Shown here: positions 45,558-55,655 of the stretch, in pieces
Layout: each line of letters opens with the position of its first letter
Position numbering within the stretch: position 1 is the stretch's first letter
Assembly: GCF_021390545.1 (NCBI RefSeq)
Contig: NZ_JAJUWR010000007.1
Coordinates: 147,487 to 211,486, forward strand
From: Algoriphagus sp. AGSA1
GTDB taxonomy: Bacteria; Bacteroidota; Bacteroidia; Cytophagales; Cyclobacteriaceae
Direction of reading: 5' to 3'
Length of the DNA: 64,000 nucleotides
Notes under the pieces: model-generated
Database searches by the model: none
Told to the model about the DNA's origin: nothing
Seen by the model: only the letters and a program-made list of their open reading frames with translations
Made by a program: the position numbers and the translations under genes

Positions 45558-48293
45558 GTGCAGGCATTCAGGCTCTTTTTATTTTGCTTTTTGGGGCTAG
45601 TGGTTATTCCGCTGGCGGTAACTGCACAAAATCCAGTCCGCAATATCGAAGAAAAACCAATAACCCTGCCTGATACTTTGGCCCCACCACCTCGGAACCT
45701 GATTGATCTGGATACCATACCCAATCCTATCGATACGCTTGTGTCCTCGGATTCGACAAAAATTGTGCCCAGGAGTGATATCACCACCGATATTACTTAT
45801 TATGGTGAAGATAGTATCGTTTCGGATTTCACAGAAAACAAAATCTATCTCCATAAACAAGCCTGGTTTGAGTATGGAGCCATGAGACTGGAGGCAGATC
45901 TTATCATCATAGACTGGAAAAACTCGGAATTGTATGCTTCAGGGGTTACGGATAGCCTGGGGAACATTACAGGAAATCCCTTTTTCAAGGACGGAAATTC
46001 CACCTATGAAATCCGGAAGGAAATGAGGTACAACTTTAAAACCCAGAAAGCCATAATAAAGGATGTGGTAACTGAGCAGCAGGACGGTATTTTAAGGGGG
46101 GAAACCATAAAGAAAACAGCTGATGGCAGCATCTATATGGATCACGGGTACTACACTACCTGCACACTCACTACTCCGCATTGGCATATCTCCTCCAATA
46201 AAATCAAATCTGTTGAGGGCGGCCAAGTGGTTTCTGGCCCTTTTAACATATATTTCAATGGGATACCTACGCCTGTGGGATTGCCGTTCGGAATCATTCC
46301 CAATACCCCCGAAGAAAAAGCTTCAGGACTGATCTTCCCGTCCTACGGTCAAGAACAGAGAAGGGGGCTTTACCTACGTGATCTCGGATACTATTTCGCT
46401 ATCAACGATTACGTACACGCAAGGGTGACCGGGGACATTTTCTCCAATGGTGGCTGGGGCCTCAAAGCTCAGGCAGCTTACAAAAAACGTTACAGGTTTG
46501 GAGGATCATTCAATATTGACTTCCAAAAGTTTCAATCTCCAGAAACAGAACTAAACCCAGTAGATTACAACACTTTCCGAATCCAATGGTCACATAATCC
46601 TGTGTCCCGCGGTAACAGTAATTTCTCAGCTTCAGTGAATGCCGGATCCACGAGTTATTTCAATAACATCGTCAATCCCAACAACTTCACGAACAACGTG
46701 ACTGCTGATCTATCTTCTAATATCAACTATACCAAGACTTTTACCGGAACACCTTTCTCCCTGAGTGCAAGTATGCGCCACTCCCAAAGTGTGCAGACCG
46801 GAGAGGTCCAATTAAACCTTCCGACTATGAGTGTGGCCATGAATAGGCAGAGCCCATTCAAAAACATGAAGTTTGAGCCCTTGAAGACGTTGAATATTTC
46901 ATACAATTTTGAACTTCAAAACAGCATCACCAATAAGGTCACTCAGGAATTCGGCGTAGATCCAAACTTGGTGGACAATACTGAAACACCGGATTTGGTT
47001 CCGTTCACTCCATCTAACTTCAAGTACTTACTGGAAAATGCGAATAACGGCGCAAGAAACAGGGTTCCTATTAGTTCTAATTTCACCTTGTTCAAGTATT
47101 TTACCGGAACTGCTTCAGCCAATCTGACAGAACTATGGTATCTGAAGAGAATCAATTACTTCTACAATCCTGAGGAAGAAAGAGTGGATAAGATCATGGA
47201 AGATGGCTTCAATAGGGTAACATTCTATTCTACTGCCTTCGCATTAAACACCAATATTTATGGATTTTTCAACTTCAAAAAAGGGACAATCCAGGCAATA
47301 CGCCATCACATCCAGCCATCCTTGAGTTTCAGTTTCACGCCGGATTTCTCAGATCCTTCCTATGGCTACTATCAGGAAGTACAGACCAATGAAGAAGGAG
47401 ACATGCGGCTGTTTTCTCGGCATACAGGCTTCTCCTATAGTGGAGCACCATTAGGAGAAAGCAGGTCTATGAATTTCAGCATCCGAAGTGTTTTGGAGGC
47501 CAAAGTCCTAAATAAAGCAGATTCCACAGGGGATAATCCCACTAAGAAAATCCCATTACTGGAAAACATTGACTTGAGCTCCAGTTATAATTTTGCTGCG
47601 GATTCTTTCAACTTATCCCCCATCCGTATCAGTGCCAGGACAAGCTTTTTCAACCGAAAACTGTCCGTGAATATGAGTTCCACACTCGACCCTTATGCCA
47701 CGGGCACATTTACTGACTCCAGGGGCGAGCCTACGATCAGATCCATCAATCAATTTGCCTGGAAGAATGGACAAGGAATCGGCACCATAAGAAATGCTTC
47801 CCTTAACATGAATGCTTCTATCAACCCGAACAGTGCCCAAAATCCTGGTGAGGTGAGAGATGAAATCACACAACAATTTATGGAACAGGGCGGCGTGATG
47901 AATGAATTTGTGGAAAGTGAAATCAACAGGATTGCAACAGACCCTAGCCAATACATAGATTGGAACATCCCATGGAACGTTTCCTTTGGCTATGTGCTCT
48001 CCTATAGCAAACCAGCCTCAGGAAGGAAGAATATTACACAGACCATAAACATGAACGGGGACTTTTCCCTTTCGGAGAAGTGGAAGCTAAACTTCTCCAC
48101 GGGGTTTGATGCCCAGACGCAAAAACTCACGCAAACCATGATCGGTATTGCCAGAGACCTCCACTGCTGGCAGATGAACGTAAACTGGGTGCCTTTTGGA
48201 GCTTTCACCTCCTACAATATTGACATACGTGTGAAATCCTCCATCCTCCAGGATCTAAAAGTATCCAGAAGAAGATCGTTTTTTGACAACTAG
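45558..48293 (+). CDS. LptD/OstA-type LPS assembly outer-membrane protein
   Basis: 911 residues; start codon GTG at 45558 (no ATG fits). Signal peptide (1-23, cleavage near VTAQ), then an OstA-like beta-jellyroll (about 80-230; ENKIYLHKQAWFEYGAMRLEAD) and a long C-terminal beta barrel rich in aromatic strands. It corresponds to the Bacteroidota group usually called putative LPS-assembly protein LptD. It would insert lipopolysaccharide into the outer leaflet. Divergent from the amidase by 61 bp; lptE is not nearby. Confidence 0.88.
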   Translation: MQAFRLFLFCFLGLVVIPLAVTAQNPVRNIEEKPITLPDTLAPPPRNLIDLDTIPNPIDTLVSSDSTKIVPRSDITTDITYYGEDSIVSDFTENKIYLHKQAWFEYGAMRLEADLIIIDWKNSELYASGVTDSLGNITGNPFFKDGNSTYEIRKEMRYNFKTQKAIIKDVVTEQQDGILRGETIKKTADGSIYMDHGYYTTCTLTTPHWHISSNKIKSVEGGQVVSGPFNIYFNGIPTPVGLPFGIIPNTPEEKASGLIFPSYGQEQRRGLYLRDLGYYFAINDYVHARVTGDIFSNGGWGLKAQAAYKKRYRFGGSFNIDFQKFQSPETELNPVDYNTFRIQWSHNPVSRGNSNFSASVNAGSTSYFNNIVNPNNFTNNVTADLSSNINYTKTFTGTPFSLSASMRHSQSVQTGEVQLNLPTMSVAMNRQSPFKNMKFEPLKTLNISYNFELQNSITNKVTQEFGVDPNLVDNTETPDLVPFTPSNFKYLLENANNGARNRVPISSNFTLFKYFTGTASANLTELWYLKRINYFYNPEEERVDKIMEDGFNRVTFYSTAFALNTNIYGFFNFKKGTIQAIRHHIQPSLSFSFTPDFSDPSYGYYQEVQTNEEGDMRLFSRHTGFSYSGAPLGESRSMNFSIRSVLEAKVLNKADSTGDNPTKKIPLLENIDLSSSYNFAADSFNLSPIRISARTSFFNRKLSVNMSSTLDPYATGTFTDSRGEPTIRSINQFAWKNGQGIGTIRNASLNMNASINPNSAQNPGEVRDEITQQFMEQGGVMNEFVESEINRIATDPSQYIDWNIPWNVSFGYVLSYSKPASGRKNITQTINMNGDFSLSEKWKLNFSTGFDAQTQKLTQTMIGIARDLHCWQMNVNWVPFGAFTSYNIDIRVKSSILQDLKVSRRRSFFDN

Positions 48294-48311
48294 GTCTATT
48301 CAGAAAGGTGA

Positions 48312-48344
48312 GTTTTGAAGTCTTAGACTTTTAGACTTCAAAAC
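48312..48344. terminator. Hairpin between lptD and arginine deiminase genes
   Basis: A perfect 11-bp stem (48312-48322 with 48334-48344, 11-nt loop) sits between convergent genes. The T tail is weak on both sides, so it is a probable rather than certain terminator. Confidence 0.55.
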
Positions 48345-48362
48345 ATTTATTCCACACTTCCT

Positions 48363-49577
48363 TTAAACTCTCGCCCTGCTGATCGGCATAGTCATGCATC
48401 TTGGCCCGCCCAGTCCACGTGAAAGCTCCGAGGAAGGTATCTCCAATACCTCCACCCCCATATTTCTCAGCGCCCGGTTAGTATGGATGTTCCTGTTATA
48501 AGATATCACTCTGCGAGGCCCTATAGCAAAGACATTAGCCCCATCAAACCACTGCTCCCGCATCGCATAATCAGGATTGCCATCGGCAGTATGCAAAATC
48601 TCCAAATGGGGGATTTCTCTTTCAAGCACAGTAAGTAGAGATTCCTTAAGTACCTCACGCTTGATGTGGATCTTGTCTCCGTTGTTTTCCTTTAGTGTAT
48701 ATAGAGAGGTCTGCAATACGGAATTCATGGCATCCGGATAAGTGAGTACGAGGTTTTCGTCAAGAACAGTAAACACAGTATCCAGGTGCATATACTGCCG
48801 TTTCTGCGGAAGATGGACTTCATATACCCGCTCCACAGTCCCTTCTGCCAGCAGCGCCTTTGCGGCATGATATATGGCTTTTTCGTGTGTACGCTCGGAA
48901 TTACCTATGGCTATGGCCTTCTGTGACAAGATAATCACATCGCCACCTTCTATACTTGGAGGAGTATCATGCCCTTCCACCGGGTAGAGTTTATTGATCC
49001 GCCCCTTGAAATCAGGATAATTTTCAAAAATAGTCCGAAGCAGATCCGCCTCACGCTGTCTGCCCTCCATACGCATACTGGAGAAAATAATCCCTCCCGG
49101 AGTCAGCGCCATAGGATCTCGCTGAAAGTAAAGGTTTGGGCATGGGGAAATCACAAAAGCAAACTCCATCAATTCCCCTGCATTCAGTTTAGGCAATTTT
49201 CTCCTAAGTTCATGGACTTTCAATCCCGCAGTCAAAATCCCTGCACACTCCGCGGTAGAGTAACGTTCCAAAATATCTTCTGCCAGATGAACCATCCCTG
49301 ACCTTGCCAAGGATTCACGCATCAGCCCCAACAAGATCTGCTGATCATATAGAACCCTAATCAACATCTCACGGAGCTGATATACCTGGGCACCTGTGGA
49401 TTCTTTGATAAGATTGGAAAAAGCATCATGCTCCCGTTGCAAGGCCTCCAGATATGGGACATCATCAAACAAGAGATATTCTTTGTTGTAAGGGGTTAGC
49501 CTATCTATTTCCTTACCAGGCCTGTGCATCAGCACAGCTTTGAGGGTACCGAATTCCGAATTGAGTCTAAGGTTCAT
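48363..49577 (-). CDS. arcA: Arginine deiminase
   Basis: 404 residues. Converts arginine to citrulline and ammonia. Guanidino-modifying-enzyme fold with the active-site segments YFQRDPM (substrate Asp), IEGGDVI (Asp), MHLDTVF (His/Asp) and the nucleophile C394 in GGPRCMTMP. No carbamate kinase or ornithine carbamoyltransferase genes are next to it, so it is not in a full arc operon here; arginine catabolism or citrulline formation could still be its role. Confidence 0.93.
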   Translation of the reverse strand: MNLRLNSEFGTLKAVLMHRPGKEIDRLTPYNKEYLLFDDVPYLEALQREHDAFSNLIKESTGAQVYQLREMLIRVLYDQQILLGLMRESLARSGMVHLAEDILERYSTAECAGILTAGLKVHELRRKLPKLNAGELMEFAFVISPCPNLYFQRDPMALTPGGIIFSSMRMEGRQREADLLRTIFENYPDFKGRINKLYPVEGHDTPPSIEGGDVIILSQKAIAIGNSERTHEKAIYHAAKALLAEGTVERVYEVHLPQKRQYMHLDTVFTVLDENLVLTYPDAMNSVLQTSLYTLKENNGDKIHIKREVLKESLLTVLEREIPHLEILHTADGNPDYAMREQWFDGANVFAIGPRRVISYNRNIHTNRALRNMGVEVLEIPSSELSRGLGGPRCMTMPISRARV

Positions 49578-49941
49578 TTACATTAACACATTGTTAGCTA
49601 TTTTAATAAAAAATTAGCGTATTTCAAAAAAACATGCAATTCATTGATAAAAAGAAAACCAAAAACATAGGTATTCCTCTTTGGATTTTCAAAATTCCCA
49701 AAAAATCATCTTTGTTTCCCGATACAGATGGGGAGTCTATGTCCGCAGACAGTCTCTGTGGGTATGTCTTATGGATTCTTCATAGGAATATTAGGAATAC
49801 CACAGTGCTTTACTCACAACACACACATAGCACGAATAAGACAATCTAATAAACTCTTCCCCATTTTTAGCATCTTCCATAAACTAAACTTAATTGAGGA
49901 ACTATTGTTGCTTAAGGATAGTCTCAACGATGCCTATAATT
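49578..49941. other. Intergenic region between divergent arcA and DUF4197 genes
   Basis: 364 bp. It should hold both promoters, but there is no exact TANNTTTG match; the nearest is CATCTTTG around 49706-49713 (+ strand). Small frames in it show no domain. No repeat or RNA gene was noticed. Confidence 0.4.
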
Positions 49942-50682
49942 ATGAGTTCAGAAAACACCACATTCAAAAACCCTCCTATAGTACTGATCCTTGCTTTTAT
50001 GCTTTTCTTGGGAAGTTGTGACACCCTTAATCATTTGAGCAAATCTTTGGACATGGGCATACCCACTGAGTCAGAGATCAATTCAGGTCTCAAGCAAGCA
50101 CTGGAATACGGCACTAGCTATGCTTCCGGGGAACTTGCCAAGGAAAATGGGTATTTCGGAAACGTTGCAGTGAAAATCCTTTTCCCTGAAGAAGCAAAAA
50201 AAGTGGAAAACACACTACGCTCATTAGGATTGGGGAATCTCTGTGATCAGGTAATCCTAAGCATAAACCGGGCTGCCGAAGACGCTGCCAAAGAAGCGAA
50301 GCCTATATTTGTAGATGCGATCAAGCAGATGACCATCACAGATGTCAGAAATATATTGCTTGGAGAAAAGAATGCGGCCACCCTGTATTTTGAAAGCAAA
50401 ACCACCAATACCCTAGAATCTAAATTCAAGCCTGTAATCCAGTCTAGCCTGGAAAAGGTAGGAGCGACCAAATACTGGAGCGACGTAATCGGCAGATACA
50501 ACAAGGTGCCACTTACCACACCTATAGAGGCCGATCTATCAACGTACGTAACCAAAAAAGCAATCGATGGACTTTTCCACGAAATAGCCATTGAGGAATT
50601 GAAAATCAGGGAGTCTGCCTCTGCCAGAAGTACGCTTTTACTCCAAAAAGTATTTGGCTACGCAGAAAGACAAGGGACTTAA
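49942..50682 (+). CDS. DUF4197 lipoprotein
   Basis: About 246 residues from ATG 49942 (an in-frame ATG at 49930 and a TTG at 49894 are alternatives). Lipoprotein signal with a hydrophobic stretch and lipobox LGSC. The mature part has the DUF4197 pattern: LKQALEYGTSYASGEL, GYFGNVAVKILFPEEAKKVENTLR, and YFESKTTNTLESKFKPVI. Function unknown; the family is periplasmic and helical. Confidence 0.85.
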   Translation: MSSENTTFKNPPIVLILAFMLFLGSCDTLNHLSKSLDMGIPTESEINSGLKQALEYGTSYASGELAKENGYFGNVAVKILFPEEAKKVENTLRSLGLGNLCDQVILSINRAAEDAAKEAKPIFVDAIKQMTITDVRNILLGEKNAATLYFESKTTNTLESKFKPVIQSSLEKVGATKYWSDVIGRYNKVPLTTPIEADLSTYVTKKAIDGLFHEIAIEELKIRESASARSTLLLQKVFGYAERQGT

Positions 50683-50835
50683 ACCTTTTACGAACAATAC
50701 TTTATCACGCATCCAAGCGTTTAAATCTTAATAAACTTACAGGCATAATATAAGCGCTACTTTACTTATTCCTCCCTTCCATTAACACAGTTTGCCATCA
50801 ATCACAATCCCATATATAACCTTGTATTTTTCCAA

Positions 50836-50843
50836 TATATTTG
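50836..50843 (+). promoter_or_regulatory. -7 promoter element of the phytochrome operon
   Basis: TATATTTG matches TANNTTTG exactly. Its TTG end is where the longest frame of the response regulator would start, so the ATG at 50886 is chosen and the leader would be about 36 nt. Confidence 0.55.
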
Positions 50844-50885
50844 CACAATCAGCACCAGTTCTTTCCGTGCTGTCTAATTTGCCTA

Positions 50886-51323
50886 ATGAACGATAAACTG
50901 ACGATCTTTTATACTGATGACGACATCGATGACTTGGAGTTTTTCAAAACCGTAGTCAATATGATCACTGAGGACTATACTGTAGTGACCCATATGGATG
51001 GTAAACAACTGTTGCACGCACTTGAAAACCCTCCCCCTCATCCTTACTTACTCTTTCTAGACATCAATATGCCGGGCATGAGTGGCATAGAGATTCTTCA
51101 GAAAGTACGTAACTCTGAAAAACATGCCACATTGCCGATTGTTATGTTTTCTACTACCCAGGATGAGAGCGTTATCAGGAAAACACTAGAATTGGGAGCA
51201 AACTATTACCTTCCTAAAGCTGAAAGCTTCAAACAGCTCCGTAGATCCATCCAGCACACACTACAGATCAACTGGAGTGATTTTATAGCTGATCACAACA
51301 CTTATCTCTACAACTTCAACTAA
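50886..51323 (+). CDS. Single-domain response regulator (phytochrome partner)
   Basis: 145 residues, only a receiver domain: acidic cluster D11-D13 in YTDDDIDD, phospho-acceptor D59 in LFLDINMPG, STTQDE after beta-4, and K in YLPKAESF. There is no output domain, so it acts by protein contact, like the Rcp regulators encoded beside cyanobacterial and bacterial phytochromes. It is 12 nt upstream of the heme oxygenase gene in the same operon as the phytochrome kinase, its likely phosphodonor. Confidence 0.9.
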   Translation: MNDKLTIFYTDDDIDDLEFFKTVVNMITEDYTVVTHMDGKQLLHALENPPPHPYLLFLDINMPGMSGIEILQKVRNSEKHATLPIVMFSTTQDESVIRKTLELGANYYLPKAESFKQLRRSIQHTLQINWSDFIADHNTYLYNFN

Positions 51324-51335
51324 CGTCATGTTTGC

Positions 51336-51938
51336 ATGAGAAGTGCAGAAGCCCTCTCTATTTTCTCACTTAGGCTCAAAGAAGCTACTTCCACGCTTCA
51401 CCAGGAACTGGAAAACCTCCCTGTCTCCAAGTCCATTTTAGAGAACACGATCAGCTCGCATGAATACTTACGATATCTCGATCGTATGCATGATGTAGTG
51501 TGCGAAATTGAAAACAAACTTTTTCCAATTCTCCAGGAACGGGGGATACTTCTGCAAGATCGCAAAAAAACGAAATGGATAGAGAAAGATTTCATAGAGC
51601 TGGAATATAAGAAAAACCGGGCCAATGAGGTATTTATAGAATTGAATGAAGACATCTCTACTGGCTATGCCTTGGGGATACTCTACGTTATCGAAGGATC
51701 TACATTGGGAGGCAGAATCATATCCAAACATGTTCAGCGAACACTTGGTTATACCCCCGACAATGGCGCTGCCTATTTTGCTGGGTACGGGGAGGACACC
51801 GGGCTTTTTTGGAAGAAGTTTATGACAATTTTAGGGGATTTCGAAAAAAAGAACCTTGCAGGTGACGAGATTATCGAAGGAGCTAAATATGCCTTTAAAG
51901 CCATTGGCAATCATTTTAGGCTAAAGACTGAAGCTTAG
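51336..51938 (+). CDS. bphO: Biliverdin-producing heme oxygenase
   Basis: 200 residues of the bacterial heme oxygenase fold. Likely proximal haem ligand H22 in TSTLHQELE; the distal-helix GSTLGGRIISKHV carries the glycine-rich stretch typical of HO. It opens haem to biliverdin, the chromophore needed by the phytochrome encoded 5 nt downstream. Supports a self-sufficient photoreceptor operon. Confidence 0.93.
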   Translation: MRSAEALSIFSLRLKEATSTLHQELENLPVSKSILENTISSHEYLRYLDRMHDVVCEIENKLFPILQERGILLQDRKKTKWIEKDFIELEYKKNRANEVFIELNEDISTGYALGILYVIEGSTLGGRIISKHVQRTLGYTPDNGAAYFAGYGEDTGLFWKKFMTILGDFEKKNLAGDEIIEGAKYAFKAIGNHFRLKTEA

Positions 51939-51943
51939 TTCGT

Positions 51944-54205
51944 ATGAAAGTAAAGGACATTGTCAACAAGGAAATTGTTACGCTAACTAACTGTGAGCAA
52001 GAACCTATACATATTCCGGGAAGCATACAACCACATGGTTTTCTGATAGGGATCATATCAGATTCTTTCCTCATAGATTACTGCAGTGCCAATACTGAGC
52101 AATTCCTAGGAGTATCTTATACCCAGCTTCTAGGCAGGGACTTTGGAGAGGTTTTCGGTGACCTCTCAAAGGACTCACTCATGGATTATATTGCTCAGGA
52201 CAGAATGCTTTCATCATTGCTTCTGAAAATCCAGTTAATGGGCCGTGACTTCCTTTGCACAGTACATAAAAGTGGTTCCATATACATATTGGAAGGGGAG
52301 CCGGTTAGTATATTTTCTCAGAAAGCAAATGAAGTATATGACCATACTTCCCAGTTCCTATCTTACATGCATACAACCCAAAGTCTGCAGGATCTCTGTA
52401 GTCTGGTGGCCCGCGGCACCCGTGAGATTACAGGCTATGACCGGGTAATGATTTACAGGTTTGACGCTAATTACAACGGGGAAGTGTATGCTGAAAGCTG
52501 CCGGGAAGATCTAGAGCCATTTTTGGGACTACACTATCCACATACAGATATCCCACCTCAGGCAAGAGATCTATATTTGAAAAATCTACTGAGAATTATT
52601 ACCGATATAGACTATACACCGGTACCTATTTTCACTATTGATGACAAGGAAGATAAAAATCTGGACTTGAGCCTATCCATCCTCCGTAGCACCTCTCCTA
52701 TACATGTACAGTACTTGCACAATATGGGAGTAGGAGCTACACTGACGATATCTCTTATCTACAAACAAAAGCTTTGGGGATTAATTGCCTGCCATCACTA
52801 CTCTCCTAAAAACATCACTCCTGAAATACGGTTGGCGGCCCAATTACAGGGGCATTTTATTACTTCGCAAATAGATGTAAGACAGGCAAATGAAGAATAT
52901 GAAATCAGCAGAAAAGTAAATGCAGCCTTTGATAGAATTGACACATTTGAACTCTCCGGAGATCCCAAATCATTTCAGAACCTCATCGCTCAGTCTGACC
53001 TTTTAAAACTTTGCAATGCCACAGGGGTTTCCATTTATTTCAATGGAGAGGTGTATTCTCACGGAACCACTCCATCAACGGATGAAGTACACTTCTTAGC
53101 CAGCTACTTTAATGAGACCAACACAAATTCAAGTTTCCACACTAATAAGCTTGTAGATCTCTTACCGGATCATCGCAAGCTATGTGAAAATACTGCCGGA
53201 ACTATCTATCACTCCCTTGACATCGAGAGCAAAAACTGCGTCATGTGGTATAGACCGGAAACGAAAACTGAAGTAAACTGGGCAGGAGACCCTTCCAAAT
53301 CCATCATTCTGAACAAGAAAGGGCTATCCCCACGAAATTCCTTTAAACTTTGGAAAGAGATCGTTGACTGCACGAGCAAACCTTGGCTTCAGCCTGAATT
53401 AGATGCAGCGGCGGCCTACGCCAATGGGTTGCAAAGACAGATCAATTTGATCAAAATAACACAGGAGGAACAGAAATACCGGAAACTCAGCGAAATGCTG
53501 AAGGAAGCAAATGCAGAACTGGAAAACATGAACTGGATCAGTTCGCACGACCTACAGGAGCCATTACGGAAAATGCAGCTGATATCTTCGCACCTGCTTT
53601 CTGAAGAAGAACTACCCTCAAACATCCAGCACTCCCTCAAACGATTAAATCTGTCAGCTGAAAAGATGCGGACTTTGCTACAGGATATTCTAAAATATAC
53701 CCGTCTGAAATATTCTGAAGAGTCATTCGAAAATGTAAGGCTTACAGAACTGGTTAAACAAGTAGCTGAGGAAATTTCTGGTGACGATCATCCATCCACA
53801 GAAATTACCATTTCCGATTTGCCTGAAATAGTTGGTATGCCGTTTTTTCTAAAGCAATTATTCTCCAACCTGATAGCTAACGCTATAAAATATGGCAAAC
53901 AAGACGGCCAAAAGGAAATAAGCGTTACTTACCACCCTGAAGCGGTCGCTTACCCAACAGCAGACGATCAGCTATACCATCTTATCCTTGTGAGAGACAA
54001 CGGAATAGGATTTGAACAAAAATATGCAGAATCTATCTTCAATATCTTTACAAGACTACACGCGCACTCTGAGTATAGTGGCTCTGGAGTCGGTTTGGCC
54101 CTCTGTAAAAAAATAATGAAAAACCATAAAGGCCATATATCTGCATCAAGCAGCCCTGGTAAAGGTACGGAAATCCGTGTTTATTTCCCTGTCAGCACTA
54201 AATAG
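51944..54205 (+). CDS. bphP: Bacteriophytochrome sensor histidine kinase
   Basis: 753 residues, PAS-GAF-PHY-HisKA-HATPase_c. PAS: C17 in LTNCEQEP is the biliverdin-attachment Cys, followed by IPGSIQPHG. GAF: PHTDIPPQARDLY holds the chromophore-contacting Asp (PASDIP-like). PHY: tongue with MWYRPETKTEVNWAGDP and the PRNSF (PRxSF) motif. Kinase: H535 in SSHDLQEPLRKM, then NLIANAIKYG and the SGVGLALCKKIM G2 region. It should switch between red (Pr) and far-red (Pfr) forms and signal to the neighbouring regulator. Confidence 0.95.
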   Translation: MKVKDIVNKEIVTLTNCEQEPIHIPGSIQPHGFLIGIISDSFLIDYCSANTEQFLGVSYTQLLGRDFGEVFGDLSKDSLMDYIAQDRMLSSLLLKIQLMGRDFLCTVHKSGSIYILEGEPVSIFSQKANEVYDHTSQFLSYMHTTQSLQDLCSLVARGTREITGYDRVMIYRFDANYNGEVYAESCREDLEPFLGLHYPHTDIPPQARDLYLKNLLRIITDIDYTPVPIFTIDDKEDKNLDLSLSILRSTSPIHVQYLHNMGVGATLTISLIYKQKLWGLIACHHYSPKNITPEIRLAAQLQGHFITSQIDVRQANEEYEISRKVNAAFDRIDTFELSGDPKSFQNLIAQSDLLKLCNATGVSIYFNGEVYSHGTTPSTDEVHFLASYFNETNTNSSFHTNKLVDLLPDHRKLCENTAGTIYHSLDIESKNCVMWYRPETKTEVNWAGDPSKSIILNKKGLSPRNSFKLWKEIVDCTSKPWLQPELDAAAAYANGLQRQINLIKITQEEQKYRKLSEMLKEANAELENMNWISSHDLQEPLRKMQLISSHLLSEEELPSNIQHSLKRLNLSAEKMRTLLQDILKYTRLKYSEESFENVRLTELVKQVAEEISGDDHPSTEITISDLPEIVGMPFFLKQLFSNLIANAIKYGKQDGQKEISVTYHPEAVAYPTADDQLYHLILVRDNGIGFEQKYAESIFNIFTRLHAHSEYSGSGVGLALCKKIMKNHKGHISASSSPGKGTEIRVYFPVSTK

Positions 54206-54278
54206 CCTCGCTTGTACACGATTTACAGTATCGCAGAACCTATTTATCACCACACCTGAATTCTTTTAATCACAAAAC

Positions 54279-54316
54279 AAAAAGGCTAGCAGAAACCTGT
54301 TCTACTAGCCTTTTTT
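54279..54316. terminator. Bidirectional terminator between bphP and pgk
   Basis: An 11-bp stem (54279-54289 with 54305-54315), A-rich left and T-rich right, between convergent genes. It can stop both. Confidence 0.88.
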
Positions 54317-54334
54317 ATAAACTTTCACTTCTTT

Positions 54335-55534
54335 TTATGGCTCTAGCGCGGCTACACCAGGCAGCACTTTACCTTCCATATGCTCTAGCAAAGCTCCTCC
54401 ACCGGTGGACACGAAGGAGACGTCATCCCCGTAACCGAATTTATTCACTGCCGCTGCGGAATCTCCTCCACCGATGAGTGAATAAGCTCCAGCCTTAGTG
54501 GCGGCCACCACTGCTTCAGCGATCGCTTTAGTACCTTTGTCGAATGATTCCATTTCAAAAACCCCCATTGGACCATTCCAAAGAATGGTTTTGGAATTTG
54601 CGATCACATCAGAGAACAGTTCGCGTGTTTTAGGGCCAATATCCAAGCCCATCCAACCGTCAGGAATCTCTCCCTTATTCGCCATGCCTTGCTCAGCATC
54701 ATTAGCAAATGCTTTAGAGATCACTGTATCCACGGGAAGAATAAGGTTCACCCCTTTCGCTTTCGCAGTTTCCATGAGCTCAAGCACAAAGTCCATTTTA
54801 TCTTCTTCCAGCAATGAATCCCCTATAGTTCCCCCTTGCGCCTTTGCAAAAGTATAAGACATACCTCCGCCTATGATCAGGTTATCCACCTTGTTGAGCA
54901 ATTGCTCAATGATCATAATCTTGTCGGCGATCTTTGCCCCACCCATAATAGCTGTATAAGGTCTCTCAGGGTTGCCTAAGACCTTATCTGCATTTTTCAA
55001 CTCAGAAAGCATCAAGTATCCGCAGACCTTATCATTGAAAAATTCAGCGATTACTGCTGTAGAAGCATGTGCTCTATGCGCTGTGCCGAAAGCATCGTTC
55101 ACATAGACATCGCCTAGCCTGGAAAGCTTCTCTGCAAATTCCTTATCTCCTTTTTCTTCTTCTTTATGGAATCTTAGGTTTTCAAGGAGCAACACTTCTC
55201 CTGGCTTTAATCCTTCAGCAAGCATCTCCGGTTCTTTTCCTACGCAGTCCTTGGCAAATTTCACTGGTCTTCCCAGCGCTTTTTCAAGATCGACCACAAT
55301 ATTTTTCAACGAAAACCTGTCTTCAGGACCAGACTTAGGTCTGCCCAAGTGGGACATCAAAATCACAGCCCCCCCATCTTTCAATATTTTATTGATCGTG
55401 GGAAGTGCCGCCTGGATTCTCGTATCGTCAGTTACGTTAAACTTGTCGTCCAAAGGGACATTGAAATCCACCCTCACGAGTGCTTTCTTCCCTTCAAAAC
55501 TAAGATTATCTACATTTTTGATTCTAGAGTTCAT
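54335..55534 (-). CDS. pgk: Phosphoglycerate kinase
   Basis: 399 residues. Glycolytic enzyme making ATP from 1,3-bisphosphoglycerate. Landmarks: [46 protein letters not shown], and the C-terminal nucleotide site with GGGDSAAAV and [13 protein letters not shown]. Normal length; no other glycolytic gene adjacent. Confidence 0.98.
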   Translation of the reverse strand: MNSRIKNVDNLSFEGKKALVRVDFNVPLDDKFNVTDDTRIQAALPTINKILKDGGAVILMSHLGRPKSGPEDRFSLKNIVVDLEKALGRPVKFAKDCVGKEPEMLAEGLKPGEVLLLENLRFHKEEEKGDKEFAEKLSRLGDVYVNDAFGTAHRAHASTAVIAEFFNDKVCGYLMLSELKNADKVLGNPERPYTAIMGGAKIADKIMIIEQLLNKVDNLIIGGGMSYTFAKAQGGTIGDSLLEEDKMDFVLELMETAKAKGVNLILPVDTVISKAFANDAEQGMANKGEIPDGWMGLDIGPKTRELFSDVIANSKTILWNGPMGVFEMESFDKGTKAIAEAVVAATKAGAYSLIGGGDSAAAVNKFGYGDDVSFVSTGGGALLEHMEGKVLPGVAALEP

Positions 55535-55655
55535 AATAAGGTTAATAGCTTTGATTGATTAAACAGATAAAAATCAAGTGTGAATTTATTAAAGATATTG
55601 GCAAAAATCGACTTTACCCCGTGATCAATTTGCGAAGAAGTGAAGGACAAAGAAA

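Noticed and set aside
45497..45787. 97-residue N-terminal extension of the amidase
   Set aside because: It is antisense to the lptD signal peptide and shows no similarity to amidases; ATG 45496 precedes a normal signal segment.
47613..47951. 112-residue antisense frame in lptD
   Set aside because: A shadow of the long coding region; no start context, no domain.
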